DNA of 50,590 nucleotides from a virus, in the IMG/VR virus record IMGVR_UViG_3300050821_002964, positions 1 to 50,590 of that record; one strand, written 5' to 3'. Positions 7,770 through 15,234 of the stretch are shown one piece after another. Within the stretch, counting starts at the first letter, position 1. Each line of letters starts with the position of its first letter. The notes under the pieces were generated by a model, which saw only the letters and a list, made by a program, of their open reading frames with translations, was not told the origin of the DNA and did no database searches. Both the position numbers and the translations under genes were made by a program.

Positions 7770-8074
7770 CAGATGAAAAAGTGCTCATCTATGATGAGTC
7801 TGGCCTGCTCGATCGAGTCGCACCAGTTGGCCGCGACCGCGCCGCCGACCTTGTTGATCCGGGCGATCTCGCGCAGCTGCAAGGCCGTCGGCTGCTTGCC
7901 GCGCCGCTTGACCTCCAGGTAGAGAGCCTTCCCTTGCCCGAGGATCGTGCGATCCGGCACGCCGCTGTTGGCCGGCGAGACGAACTTGTAGCACAAGAGC
8001 CCGCGAGCCTTGCAGTGGAAGACGATCTTGCGCTCGATCTCCTTCTCTAGAGGACTTTCGCTGCTCGCAGGCAT
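7769..8074 (-). CDS. VRR-NUC domain nuclease
   Basis: 101 residues matching a stand-alone VRR-NUC (PD-(D/E)xK) nuclease. An N-terminal Glu-containing helix (SPLEKEIERKIVFHC) is followed by SGVPDRTIL, LYLEVKRRGKQPTALQ and a C-terminal helix after VGGAVA. GVPD and the E-V-K pair are the metal-binding and catalytic positions of the family. Phage VRR-NUC proteins are often encoded next to helicases and are thought to cut branched DNA. It overlaps its upstream neighbour by 28 bases and touches the methyltransferase start. Confidence 0.88.
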   Translation of the reverse strand: MPASSESPLEKEIERKIVFHCKARGLLCYKFVSPANSGVPDRTILGQGKALYLEVKRRGKQPTALQLREIARINKVGGAVAANWCDSIEQARLIIDEHFFI

Positions 8075-8328
8075 AGTGCGATCCTCCGTTTCATTTCGGC
8101 TAGTCGCGTCGATGCGATGCGCGCGGTCAGACGTTGCAAGATGTCCTTGCGCTTCTTGCCGAGCAGCTCCAGCACCACGAGGCGCTGGAGGTCGCTCTCA
8201 TTGATGCCTAGCAGCATGATCTCGTGCAGGCTCATCCAGCCGGAGAGGTGCGGCGAGAGCCTCTCCACGTCCTTGTCGGAGATGACGACGGGGTTCGGGA
8301 AGACCTGGGCGTAATCGGGTATGCGCAT
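8047..8328 (-). CDS. Phage protein of unknown function, 93 aa
   Basis: 93 residues starting MRIPDYAQVFPNPVVISDKD, soluble and helical with a basic C-terminal half (GKKRKDILQRLTARIA, MKRRIALCLRAAKVL). The MSLHEIMLLGINESDLQRLVV stretch resembles a small helical DNA-associated fold. It lies one base after the C5 methyltransferase stop and runs 28 bases into the VRR-NUC gene. No family is recognised. A role with its nuclease and methyltransferase neighbours is likely from context only. Confidence 0.6.
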   Translation of the reverse strand: MRIPDYAQVFPNPVVISDKDVERLSPHLSGWMSLHEIMLLGINESDLQRLVVLELLGKKRKDILQRLTARIASTRLAEMKRRIALCLRAAKVL

Positions 8329-8329
8329 A

Positions 8330-9433
8330 TTAGATCAGAGAACTGTAGAGATGAGCTTCCTCCGTTGCTTCGATAAACTCCGCCGCGAGAGGAGGCACGA
8401 TGCCATTGCCGTAGCCCCGCAGGAGCCCCATACGACCCGAAATCCCATGAGCCAGCGGGAATGATCTGGGTTCAAAGCGGCGCGTTTTCCCGTCTGTGCA
8501 GTGGACGACTCTGAAGTCCGACCAGCATCCGCTGGTAACGCCCCTCCAGCTTGATTCGGTCCACCGTTGCTCCCGTCCGTCGCCCTCGGAGTGCTCCATC
8601 CCACCAGTTGGACTTGCTGGCTCAACGGCACTCCTTTGTCTTGTGGCCTCGCTGGAAGGCTGCCCCGTGTTCCGTCTTGTGCGGTCGGGCTGCACCAACC
8701 CACCAGTCTCACTTCCCGATCCAAATGCTTGTTCCCGCCGCCCTTCGTCTCCGTCGTCCGGCCGCCCGAGCAATCCGACGCCTTTGGAGTGCTCCATCCC
8801 ACCAATGCCACCGTCCGCCTGCTGCTGTCTGTGTTCCCCCCCGGATTGTAGTTTTCTGTCCCTGGGCTTCCGGCCATTGGCGAGGGCCACCCAGTAAAGC
8901 CGCTGCCTGATATGGGGAGGGCCGGCGTTGACGGGGATACGATCACCATCAATTTCGATCCATCCGGCCACTTCCGGGCTTGCGCCCGCAGCGCACAGAT
9001 CGGCCGCAGCGCAGGCGTAATCCGACACTTCCAGGTCAGCGAATACTCCATCGAGCCATGCGAGCCCATCCTTGCTCGCAACCTGCTCTCCAAACACGAC
9101 TGGAGGCTTATACTGCGCGATGAGGCGGTGGAACTCGGGCCAGAGATGCCGTTTGTCGGCGACCCCTTTGCGCTGACCGGCGCTGCTGAATGGCTGGCAA
9201 GGACAAGACCCCGTCCAGACGGGTCGGTCTTCGGGCCATCCTGCAAGGCGAAGCGCCTCGCTCCATCCGCCGATGCCGGCGAAGAAGTGGCATTGAGTCC
9301 ATCGGGCAAGCTCTTCGGGTCGCACGTCGACGATGCTGCGCTGATCGACGAATCCGAAGGGGATATGCCCCCGGTGGATGAGTTCTCTGAGCCAGGCGGC
9401 GGCTGAGGGGCCGTTCTCATTGTAGTAGTTCAC
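8330..9433 (-). CDS. C5-cytosine DNA methyltransferase
   Basis: The start is GTG 9433, which overlaps the polymerase stop as GTGA, giving 367 residues (MNYYNENGPSAAAWL). A longer frame upstream exists but lies inside the polymerase gene. Motif I is HFFAGIGGWSEALRLAG (about 49-65) and motif IV is SCPCQPFS with catalytic Cys79. Motif VI is GEQVASKD, where EQV replaces ENV, and motif VIII is RQRLYWVA. The segment after motif VIII is Gly/Arg-rich, with repeats of GGMEHS (two copies) in place of a classic target-recognition domain. It ends with GNGIVPPLAAEFI, matching motif X. It would methylate cytosine in phage DNA. Most of the gene is overlapped by a second open frame. Confidence 0.9.
   Translation of the reverse strand: MNYYNENGPSAAAWLRELIHRGHIPFGFVDQRSIVDVRPEELARWTQCHFFAGIGGWSEALRLAGWPEDRPVWTGSCPCQPFSSAGQRKGVADKRHLWPEFHRLIAQYKPPVVFGEQVASKDGLAWLDGVFADLEVSDYACAAADLCAAGASPEVAGWIEIDGDRIPVNAGPPHIRQRLYWVALANGRKPRDRKLQSGGEHRQQQADGGIGGMEHSKGVGLLGRPDDGDEGRREQAFGSGSETGGLVQPDRTRRNTGQPSSEATRQRSAVEPASPTGGMEHSEGDGREQRWTESSWRGVTSGCWSDFRVVHCTDGKTRRFEPRSFPLAHGISGRMGLLRGYGNGIVPPLAAEFIEATEEAHLYSSLI
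8335..9420 (-). CDS. Long overlapping frame inside the C5 methyltransferase gene
   Basis: A 361-residue open frame on the same strand, in another frame, covers nearly the whole methyltransferase gene. It has its own recognisable texture: LESRLRARMGSHGSMEYSLTWK, CALRAQARK, then four spaced copies of VGW(S/C)(T/S)P-x-A or GWPSP (about residues 205-310), and HSRWLMGF near the end. I know such LTWK, GWPTP and HSRWLMG segments from proteins annotated next to or inside phage C5 methyltransferases. The repeats are the same DNA that encodes GGMEHS in the methyltransferase frame. Whether it is translated is unknown. The ATG at 9420 lies 13 bases inside the methyltransferase. Confidence 0.45.
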   Translation of the reverse strand: MRTAPQPPPGSENSSTGGISPSDSSISAASSTCDPKSLPDGLNATSSPASADGARRFALQDGPKTDPSGRGLVLASHSAAPVSAKGSPTNGISGPSSTASSRSISLQSCLESRLRARMGSHGSMEYSLTWKCRITPALRPICALRAQARKWPDGSKLMVIVSPSTPALPISGSGFTGWPSPMAGSPGTENYNPGGNTDSSRRTVALVGWSTPKASDCSGGRTTETKGGGNKHLDREVRLVGWCSPTAQDGTRGSLPARPQDKGVPLSQQVQLVGWSTPRATDGSNGGPNQAGGALPADAGRTSESSTAQTGKRAALNPDHSRWLMGFRVVWGSCGATAMASCLLSRRSLSKQRRKLISTVL

Positions 9434-11415
9434 TTGCTGTAAAACGGTTTGACCGACGACTCGACTTTGATTGGCAGCCCCTTCGCCCAATCTGGCAACG
9501 TGGCCATCGCTGCGGAGAACTCCTCCGGCGTATGTCCGTCCGTGTGTGAGGCGAGAGCTTGATCGTGGACCAAGGCGAACGGAGGCATCCCGCGGCACTC
9601 GGCTTCGAGGGCACCGCAAGCCATAATGTCGGCCGCAACTCCTTGAGTGCAATTTTCCGCGAGCTTGCCACCATAAAGCTTCACCCGCCCCCACGAAACC
9701 GTCATCGGGAGCTGCCCCCAATAAGTGATCTGGTCGCGCTCCTCGCCCGGCAGCACCTCGATCGCAGGTTTGGGATAGGCCAGTGACCGGCCTGATGGCA
9801 GCTTGAACAGTAGGAACGGTAGATTCGCGATCTTGCGAATCACGAACGGCCCAGCCTCTTTCCCCGGTGCGAGAATCGCAGCGCGGGCTTGGTTGTTCAA
9901 ATAGTACCAGTAGCGCACCACTTTGTCACAGAGCGTGCGGTATGCCTCGATACCGCGCTCGCAAAGATCAAGTGGGAGGTAGAGCTGGTATTGCTCTCGG
10001 CAAGATGCTTGGAACTTCGAGGCTCCCATTTGAAAACCAGCTCCGAGAAATACTCGCTTACCAACCTCGCGCTGATCCTTGTTCACGCGCTCGGGTGGGA
10101 TGAGGTAGACGTGAGAGGCCATGAACTTGTAGAGGTCCTCGCCGCGCTGGAACTTCTCCAGCACATCCGTCTGACCCGCCAACCAACAGATGATACGCGC
10201 CTCCACGGCGTTGTAGTCACCGTCGAGCAAGGGGCCGCTGACAAAATGCCGGATGCTGCTGGCGATCACCTCAAGGGGGTTGCCATAGACCTCCTCCAGC
10301 CCCTCAGCTGTGCCGCCGCGCGCGATGTAGCGAAATGCCGGCTCGGTGCGCGAGCGCATCTCTGGCGTAGCTTTTTTCGCGTTCTGCAATTGCGGGCCAC
10401 CGCTCGACCAGCGCCCGGTTCCCGCGCCGTAGTACTTGAACACCCCGCGCATCCGGCCGTCGGGGCACGCCCAGTCGAGCATGGCGGCGATCTTCTTGAC
10501 CGCGGCGTAGCTGACCTGCTGGTAGAGCGTGAGGATGCGGCGGAGCCGCATGAGCCTGTCGCAGTCCTGCGACTGACCCATACGATAGTGAGCTTCGGCG
10601 TCAACTAGAGTCTGGGCGATAGCGTTCTCCACTGTCTCGGCCTGCATGTCGGGCAGTCCGACCAGTTCGCGCACCTTTTCCCGCTGCGTCGGGTTGAGCC
10701 CGGTCAAGGCGACGAACTCCGTCGCGACCTTGGTCTGCACCTCGTCGATGATGCGCTGTGCGTTGCGCAGCGCCGGCACGTTGACGGGGATGCCTAGTTG
10801 GTTCATGCGCAGGTCAAACTGGAACGTCTCCAACGGCAGACCTTGCAGCTCGAAAGCCGCGAGAGCCTTGTGAATCGCCTTCTCAGTGCGCACGTCTTGT
10901 CGGCAGTATTCTCCAAAGGCGAGCCACTCCTCGGGGAAGTCGCGAGGGGCATTGTATGTACCATCGGGCTTCGGCAGGGAGAAGAACTTGATGAGCTGCT
11001 TGCCGCGCGGGTCTTTCTGCTGCGCCAGCCCGAGAGCCTCAGCGCACTTCTCCAGGGACGACGGCAGACCGGCCTTGCGCGCCATCGCCGCCGTGCAGCG
11101 CCATTGGTGCATCTGTATCGGGTGGATGCCGATCTGCTGCTCGAACTTGGTGCCCCAGGTGATCGCTTGCTCGAACGGCGCATTATGTGCATATACATAG
11201 TCAGCATTGCGCAGGAGCAGGGTCGCTTCGTCGTTCTCACCGAGCATGTCCGCAGTTCTGAACTTAGGGTTCACCCACAGGAAGACCTCGTCGCTGTCAT
11301 GCACGCTGATGCCGGCCATGAAGACCTCCGTCGAGGGATCGCAGGCGTAGCGGTGGGCGCCGACGGATGTTAAGTCCGCGCGGCTCCTCGTTTCATAGTC
11401 GAGGTGAACGATCAT
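9430..11415 (-). CDS. Family A DNA polymerase with 3'-5' exonuclease domain
   Basis: 661 residues from ATG 11415, which overlaps the preceding stop (ATGA). The N-terminus is a DnaQ-like exonuclease with HLDYETRSRADL (Asp6, Glu8) and YAHNAPFEQ. The polymerase domain shows motif A LLDGDYNAVEARIICWLAG, motif B KRVFLGAGFQMGASKFQ and motif C LVHDQ, in which Gln takes the place of the usual Glu after His-Asp. It is shorter than bacterial Pol I and lacks the 5' nuclease domain, as usual for phage replicative enzymes. The gene sits in the middle of the replication unit, between the C5 methyltransferase and the ssDNA-binding protein genes. Confidence 0.93.
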   Translation of the reverse strand: MIVHLDYETRSRADLTSVGAHRYACDPSTEVFMAGISVHDSDEVFLWVNPKFRTADMLGENDEATLLLRNADYVYAHNAPFEQAITWGTKFEQQIGIHPIQMHQWRCTAAMARKAGLPSSLEKCAEALGLAQQKDPRGKQLIKFFSLPKPDGTYNAPRDFPEEWLAFGEYCRQDVRTEKAIHKALAAFELQGLPLETFQFDLRMNQLGIPVNVPALRNAQRIIDEVQTKVATEFVALTGLNPTQREKVRELVGLPDMQAETVENAIAQTLVDAEAHYRMGQSQDCDRLMRLRRILTLYQQVSYAAVKKIAAMLDWACPDGRMRGVFKYYGAGTGRWSSGGPQLQNAKKATPEMRSRTEPAFRYIARGGTAEGLEEVYGNPLEVIASSIRHFVSGPLLDGDYNAVEARIICWLAGQTDVLEKFQRGEDLYKFMASHVYLIPPERVNKDQREVGKRVFLGAGFQMGASKFQASCREQYQLYLPLDLCERGIEAYRTLCDKVVRYWYYLNNQARAAILAPGKEAGPFVIRKIANLPFLLFKLPSGRSLAYPKPAIEVLPGEERDQITYWGQLPMTVSWGRVKLYGGKLAENCTQGVAADIMACGALEAECRGMPPFALVHDQALASHTDGHTPEEFSAAMATLPDWAKGLPIKVESSVKPFYSK

Positions 11416-11669
11416 TGGTTCCCCCACGGGCCATCTGGGCCGCCCCAATCATCATATCCTTCGCAGTCGTCAGGACTGAAGCCGTGCAGTTCATAAGTTT
11501 GCGCCTCATTGAACAGAGCTTTGCCCAGAGAGTTGAACTGCCTCGCCTTCGAGCCCTTGACTACCTGCCGGCCACGCCGCCGCCAACCGTCAAACGTGAG
11601 CCAACCAAGTCGGCGCAGTTTGCGGTCGAGACGGGTCTCAAGAAGTCGAAGTGGAAGACAACGAGGCAT
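11412..11669 (-). CDS. Phage protein of unknown function, 85 aa
   Basis: 85 residues with a basic first half (LETRLDRKLRRLGWLTFDGWRRRGRQVVKG) and an acidic, Trp- and Gly-rich end (DDCEGYDDWGGPDGPWGNQ). It is coupled to the polymerase by an ATGA overlap. The split charge pattern could suit a DNA- or polymerase-associated factor, but no family is recognised. About 93 bases without a gene separate it from the gene upstream. Confidence 0.5.
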   Translation of the reverse strand: MPRCLPLRLLETRLDRKLRRLGWLTFDGWRRRGRQVVKGSKARQFNSLGKALFNEAQTYELHGFSPDDCEGYDDWGGPDGPWGNQ

Positions 11670-11762
11670 TAGAAAGGTTCGTCGTATAAGTGTGACGAGT
11701 TGATCGCGTGAGGGAGGCAGCGAATGTTGGTGAAGCTATAAGGCAACGAGTGTTTGATCCGA

Positions 11763-12026
11763 TCACGGTTTGCTCGCTTGCCGGGATTTCTTTCTCTCAG
11801 TGACCGGCTCGTAGCCATATTCGCGGAGCCACGCATCTACAATCTCGATGAGGTCTTCCAATTCGAGGTCGGGGAACGCCGCATCCAGAGAATAGTATTT
11901 CGGGGTTGGCAGCTCCAGCAACTCAATCAGTCGGTCTGGTTTGACGTGTTCCTTGACGAGACGAGCCATGATCGGGTCACGATCGAGGAGGTCGGCGATG
12001 GTCTTGGCCTGTGAGATGTGGATCAT
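11763..12026 (-). CDS. Phage protein of unknown function, 87 aa
   Basis: A longer frame is open upstream, but ATG 12026 overlaps the stop of the preceding small gene and gives a sensible protein of 87 residues, MIHISQAKTIADLLDRDPIM and onward. It is acidic and helical (PDLELEDLIEIVDAWLREYG) with a basic tail (ERKKSRQASKP). No family is recognised. It belongs to the run of coupled small genes between polymerase and ssDNA-binding protein. Confidence 0.55.
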   Translation of the reverse strand: MIHISQAKTIADLLDRDPIMARLVKEHVKPDRLIELLELPTPKYYSLDAAFPDLELEDLIEIVDAWLREYGYEPVTERKKSRQASKP

Positions 12027-12199
12027 GGGTTCTCCTCCACGAAGCGGGAGAACCGCTTCGCCTTCTGCTTCTTGCCGACATGCGCGGGCACCTTCTCCTT
12101 GCGATGGTACATGCGAATGCGCTTGAGCGAGGGAAAAGTGGATCGGGACGCGCGCATGCGCACGTCCCGAATCTCGGGGCCAGAGAGTAGCTGTTGCAT
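12023..12199 (-). CDS. Small basic protein, 58 aa
   Basis: 58 residues, MQQLLSGPEIRDVRMRASRS onward, strongly basic (RIRMYHRKEKVPAHVGKKQKAKRF). The ATG overlaps the stop of the ssDNA-binding protein gene by one base (TGATG) and its own stop overlaps the next ATG. The charge suggests nucleic acid binding. Function is otherwise unknown. Confidence 0.5.
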   Translation of the reverse strand: MQQLLSGPEIRDVRMRASRSTFPSLKRIRMYHRKEKVPAHVGKKQKAKRFSRFVEENP

Positions 12200-12756
12200 C
12201 AGATAACCCCCTCCCCGCTCTCCTCCAGGTTGGTGAACTCCTTCTCAGGATCGGCCCGGCCTTCGCCGAAGGGCTCGCCGTCCTTGACGAACTGGACGGC
12301 GCGGAGGGCTGCGTTGACGCGCTTGCCGAATTGGTTGTCCTGCGCCCAGAGGCGGATCGTGGCGTTGACGTAGCAGCCGGCATAGGGCTTGCCGTCGTCC
12401 TCGACGAGGGGAGCCAGGTTGCGATCGACAATCGGCACGCGCTTGGCGCTTCGTGCGGAGACGAACATCACACCATCGCCGTAGCCGTCAACGTCGGACT
12501 TTTCGTCGCCGTCGCGCAGGCAGACGCCCTTGAGCTTGTTGACGGGGAACTTGCCCTTCCATTGTGCCTGGGCGACCTGGGCGATGGCTTTGCTGATCGA
12601 CTCGATCAGTTTGGCGTGCGTCTTCTTGTCGAGGAGGAACGTGGCGGAGAACGCGGGCTTGCCGCCCTCGGGGCCGGCCTTGGGCTCGAACAGCGCCGGG
12701 AAGCTGAGCCGGGCGTTGGTGATGTGGATGATAGTGGGATCGGATTCTTGTGTCAT
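12199..12756 (-). CDS. DUF2815-type single-stranded DNA-binding protein
   Basis: 185 residues. The start TIIHITNARLSFPALFEPKA, the FSATFLLDKKTH strand, CLRDGDEK and YAGCYVNATIRLWAQDNQFGKRVNAALRAVQFVKDGEPFG are the conserved blocks of the DUF2815 family of phage ssDNA-binding proteins. The tail is acidic (DPEKEFTNLEESGEG), as in many SSBs. It lies between polymerase and DUF2800 nuclease genes, a grouping common in phages. It would coat single strands during replication and recombination. Confidence 0.85.
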   Translation of the reverse strand: MTQESDPTIIHITNARLSFPALFEPKAGPEGGKPAFSATFLLDKKTHAKLIESISKAIAQVAQAQWKGKFPVNKLKGVCLRDGDEKSDVDGYGDGVMFVSARSAKRVPIVDRNLAPLVEDDGKPYAGCYVNATIRLWAQDNQFGKRVNAALRAVQFVKDGEPFGEGRADPEKEFTNLEESGEGVI

Positions 12757-12947
12757 GTTGTTTCAGTGGTGAACAGTTGATGTGCTTTCAGAGATAGTTC
12801 GCACCAGCGGGCGAAGCTCAGCTGGTTGGTGTCTTCGACCCCTTCTGCGATGAGGAGGTTGGCCATGAACGCGGCCTCCTCCGGCGTGACTTGCGGTCCG
12901 GTAAGCAGCTCGGTGACTCGGCGAAGGGGGAGGCCTTTGATTCTCAT
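12753..12947 (-). CDS. Phage protein of unknown function, 64 aa
   Basis: 64 residues, MRIKGLPLRRVTELLTGPQV onward, with two predicted helices and no Cys. It starts three bases beyond the end of the DUF2800 gene and its stop overlaps the ssDNA-binding protein start (ATGA). Nothing identifies a function. It could be a small adaptor between the nuclease and the SSB. Confidence 0.55.
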   Translation of the reverse strand: MRIKGLPLRRVTELLTGPQVTPEEAAFMANLLIAEGVEDTNQLSFARWCELSLKAHQLFTTETT

Positions 12948-12949
12948 GG

Positions 12950-14131
12950 CTAGATTACGTCCACGTCTTGGAGGGCTTTAGTGGGATCGAAGTTGAGCGC
13001 AGGGCGCTGGTCGTCCTCCGGCACGAGCGTTGGCTTTCCTGCCGGCTTCTCGATCAGCGCGGCGAACTTGTTGGTGAACTTGGTGGACAGCTCGATGCCC
13101 TTGAGCAGCTTCTCCGCAGCGGCGGGCGAGATCACGTCGCCGGGCGGCCGAATCTGATCGGCGGCGAGATGGTTGGAAAGGAGCTGCTTGGCCGCGTCGG
13201 GGTCGCGCCATTGGCGGTTGCTCTTGCCTTCGACCAGCTTCCATCCAGGGACGGCTTGATTGGCGAGCAGCTCCGCCATGATCTGATCCTCGATGCCGTT
13301 CAGCCACGTGATGAAGCCCTTCTTCGCCGCCAGGATGCGGGTCTTCTGATCCATCGTGAGGCTGACGGCATCCGGCAGCGCTAGGGTCTCCGCTGGCACG
13401 ACTTGCAACTCGCGAATGCTGTAGTTTGCGTACTCCGCGCAGATACCTTGAGCGGGGCAGAACCGGCACTGCTTGTCGGGATCGGCGTGGAACTCGCCGG
13501 GATTGCCGGCCAAAATCGAATGCGCGGTGAGTGCGATGTCGTCAGTGAACCGCATCAGCTCTGCACGAGTGACGGCCCACTGCCGCACTGGCTCAGGGTT
13601 GTTGCGGTCGCGCGGTTGGTAGATCACCATCGTCACGATCATCTCGTCCGGGAAGTCTTCGATCTCTTCGAGCGAGCGGATAAGCGACTCGGCATAAATG
13701 GCGAGCTGTTTGTTCTCCTTCGCCTCGACACTGACCCCGGCGCCATACTTCAGATCGACTATGGCGATGCCGTTTCGACGCACGATAGCTGCGTCAGTGG
13801 TACCACGATCCGACGGGGAGTAGAGCAACGGCACCTTGCGCTCAACAAGGAGGCGGTCACCTTCACCCACGCGGTCGAGGACGAAGTTAACGTAGTACTC
13901 CACGCACGTCGTCATCTCGGCGCCGTACTGAGCGACCTCGACTTCAAGGCACTTGCGGCGGCGCCCGGTCAGCATGGCGGCCGCCAGATCGTGCGCCTGA
14001 GTGCCTTCGTCGGCATAGACGCTGCTGCCCTTCGGCAGCTTCGAGGCATTGGTTTCAATGAAGCCGACGGAGGCGGTGCAGACCGACCAGCGGTAGGCAG
14101 ACGACGGCGCGAGTAGTGCGTGGGTGGACAT
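12950..14131 (-). CDS. DUF2800 PD-(D/E)xK nuclease (Cas4/RecB-like)
   Basis: 393 residues. It opens with LLAPSSAYRWSVCTASVGF, then the RecB/Cas4-type core: DEGTQAHDLAAAML, DRGTTDAAIVRRNGIAIVDLKYGAG (D and D-x-K) and ENKQLAIYAESLI. A cluster CRFCPAQGICAEY (about 226-238), with a Cys near the N-terminus, would hold an iron-sulphur cluster as in Cas4 and AddB. This is the DUF2800 pattern, a phage exonuclease usually encoded with DUF2815, as here. A short inverted repeat lies 14 bases upstream of its ATG. Confidence 0.85.
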   Translation of the reverse strand: MSTHALLAPSSAYRWSVCTASVGFIETNASKLPKGSSVYADEGTQAHDLAAAMLTGRRRKCLEVEVAQYGAEMTTCVEYYVNFVLDRVGEGDRLLVERKVPLLYSPSDRGTTDAAIVRRNGIAIVDLKYGAGVSVEAKENKQLAIYAESLIRSLEEIEDFPDEMIVTMVIYQPRDRNNPEPVRQWAVTRAELMRFTDDIALTAHSILAGNPGEFHADPDKQCRFCPAQGICAEYANYSIRELQVVPAETLALPDAVSLTMDQKTRILAAKKGFITWLNGIEDQIMAELLANQAVPGWKLVEGKSNRQWRDPDAAKQLLSNHLAADQIRPPGDVISPAAAEKLLKGIELSTKFTNKFAALIEKPAGKPTLVPEDDQRPALNFDPTKALQDVDVI

Positions 14132-14144
14132 TGGGAAAATTGGT

Positions 14145-14169
14145 GAGCAACCTATATGGCCGGTTGCTC
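14145..14169. promoter_or_regulatory. Perfect inverted repeat upstream of the DUF2800 nuclease gene
   Basis: GAGCAACC and GGTTGCTC form a perfect 8-bp stem around a 9-base loop, 14 bases before the leftward ATG at 14131. It lies in the only gap of more than 200 bases (14132-14370) within the replication unit. It could be an operator or an RNA hairpin near the ribosome site. The rest of the gap has no convincing gene. Confidence 0.4.
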
Positions 14170-14370
14170 AATCGCCCCATCTTGCTCCGATCAGCCTGGA
14201 CATCGGAGGATACCCGATCCTCAGCGGTGAGTATCTCGCCACTACCTTTTCAGGGTGCTTCGAGACTCAACTAGTGCTGCCCTTGTTTCTTATCGGCTCC
14301 AAAGGCAAAGCCGTTGGCCACGTCGGTGTGGTTACCGGGCTCGCGGAATTACCCGCTTGCCCAAGTTGGT

Positions 14371-14733
14371 TCAGACCGAGGCGAGCTTCTCCAGCTCGGC
14401 GTTGATCTTGGCGAGGACTTCGACGACTTTGTCGGCCGGCGCGTCCGAGGCTTTGCAGCCCAGCTCCTTCTTGAGCCCCTGGAGGAACGTGAGCCCCTTC
14501 TGGCTGTTGTTCTCGCTGTCATAGTCGAGGAGCTTCTGCGCAGCGGCGCGGATGTCGTCGTTATTGGGAGCCTTCGACTCGGCGGGCACAGCGGGGGCCG
14601 GCACTTCCGTCTTGGTTTTGGCCTTCGGCTTCTCGGCGGCGGAGGCCGCAGACGGCGTCGGCAGTTTGACGAGGGCGGTGGTGAGCTGCTCGATGGCAGC
14701 CGTGAGTTTGTCGAGTCTATCTTCGATGTTCAT
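14371..14733 (-). CDS. Phage protein with flexible Ala/Pro/Lys linker, 120 aa
   Basis: 120 residues. An N-terminal helix (DRLDKLTAAIEQLTTALVKL) could form a coiled coil. It is followed by a low-complexity linker of Ala, Pro and Lys (about 27-56) and a compact helical C-terminal domain (DDIRAAAQKLLDYDSEN to the end). This resembles small two-domain adaptor proteins of phage replication units, but no function is recognised. About 240 bases without a gene follow it. Confidence 0.6.
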   Translation of the reverse strand: MNIEDRLDKLTAAIEQLTTALVKLPTPSAASAAEKPKAKTKTEVPAPAVPAESKAPNNDDIRAAAQKLLDYDSENNSQKGLTFLQGLKKELGCKASDAPADKVVEVLAKINAELEKLASV

Positions 14734-14756
14734 TGGCGATTATCTGTGGTTGATGG

Positions 14757-14981
14757 TTACGGACAAATTTGTTCAGTAGTGATTTTGCGAACGTACCAAG
14801 GGAGTTCTATCTCTGTGCAGTCCCTGAGTTGGGAATCCGCTGGGAGCGTTTCGAGGTGAGCTATAGCTTTTGCAGCGAGTTCGAGGAGACCCGACAACTC
14901 AGAATACCCATTGGGAGTACGCTCCAATATCAGGGTTACGCGGCTAGCATGTAGATATCCTTGTTGGATTTTTAGTTGCAT
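14757..14981 (-). CDS. Phage protein of unknown function, 74 aa
   Basis: Starting at ATG 14981, one base after the previous stop, it encodes 74 residues, MQLKIQQGYLHASRVTLILE onward. An earlier in-frame ATG (15065) lies inside the neighbouring gene and is less likely. The protein mixes beta strands and one helix (SGLLELAAKAIAHLETL), with no recognised family. Confidence 0.5.
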   Translation of the reverse strand: MQLKIQQGYLHASRVTLILERTPNGYSELSGLLELAAKAIAHLETLPADSQLRDCTEIELPWYVRKITTEQICP

Positions 14982-14982
14982 A

Positions 14983-15234
14983 TTAGATGAGGTCTTCCCC
15001 GCGCTGTGGATAACCGCCTCCCGGCGACGGCCAGTCGATGATGATCTGGACGAGGTCTTGGCCACGATAGACGTTGTGGCGGTCGTTCGGCGTAGGTGCA
15101 GACTTATTGTATAAGCGAACGTACTCCGCGATCTCGGCGTGCAGCTCTGGTAGGAGCCGCCGACCCCAGATCGCGAGCTGCGCGTCCTGTATAGCGATGA
15201 GCGCGCCGTACTCGTTGGCGTTCTTGTCGATCAT
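14983..15234 (-). CDS. Phage protein of unknown function, 83 aa
   Basis: 83 residues, MIDKNANEYGALIAIQDAQL onward, soluble, with aromatic residues and a Pro/Gly-rich end (WPSPGGGYPQRGEDLI). Its ATG overlaps the stop of a 32-residue membrane protein gene (ATGA) and its stop lies one base before the next ATG, so the three small genes form a coupled set after the primase. No function recognised. Confidence 0.5.
   Translation of the reverse strand: MIDKNANEYGALIAIQDAQLAIWGRRLLPELHAEIAEYVRLYNKSAPTPNDRHNVYRGQDLVQIIIDWPSPGGGYPQRGEDLI

Noticed and set aside
5438-9433. A restriction-modification or defence island formed by helicase, methyltransferases and VRR-NUC
   Set aside because: The genes are individually typical of phage replication units, are interleaved with polymerase and SSB, and no restriction subunit or specificity subunit is present.
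13403-14116. 237-codon rightward frame opposite the DUF2800 gene
   Set aside because: It is the complement of a well-supported nuclease in GC-rich DNA and has no motif or start signal.
14132-14370. tRNA gene in the gap
   Set aside because: I could not fold a cloverleaf with acceptor, anticodon and T-loop; no tRNA was found elsewhere in the window either.
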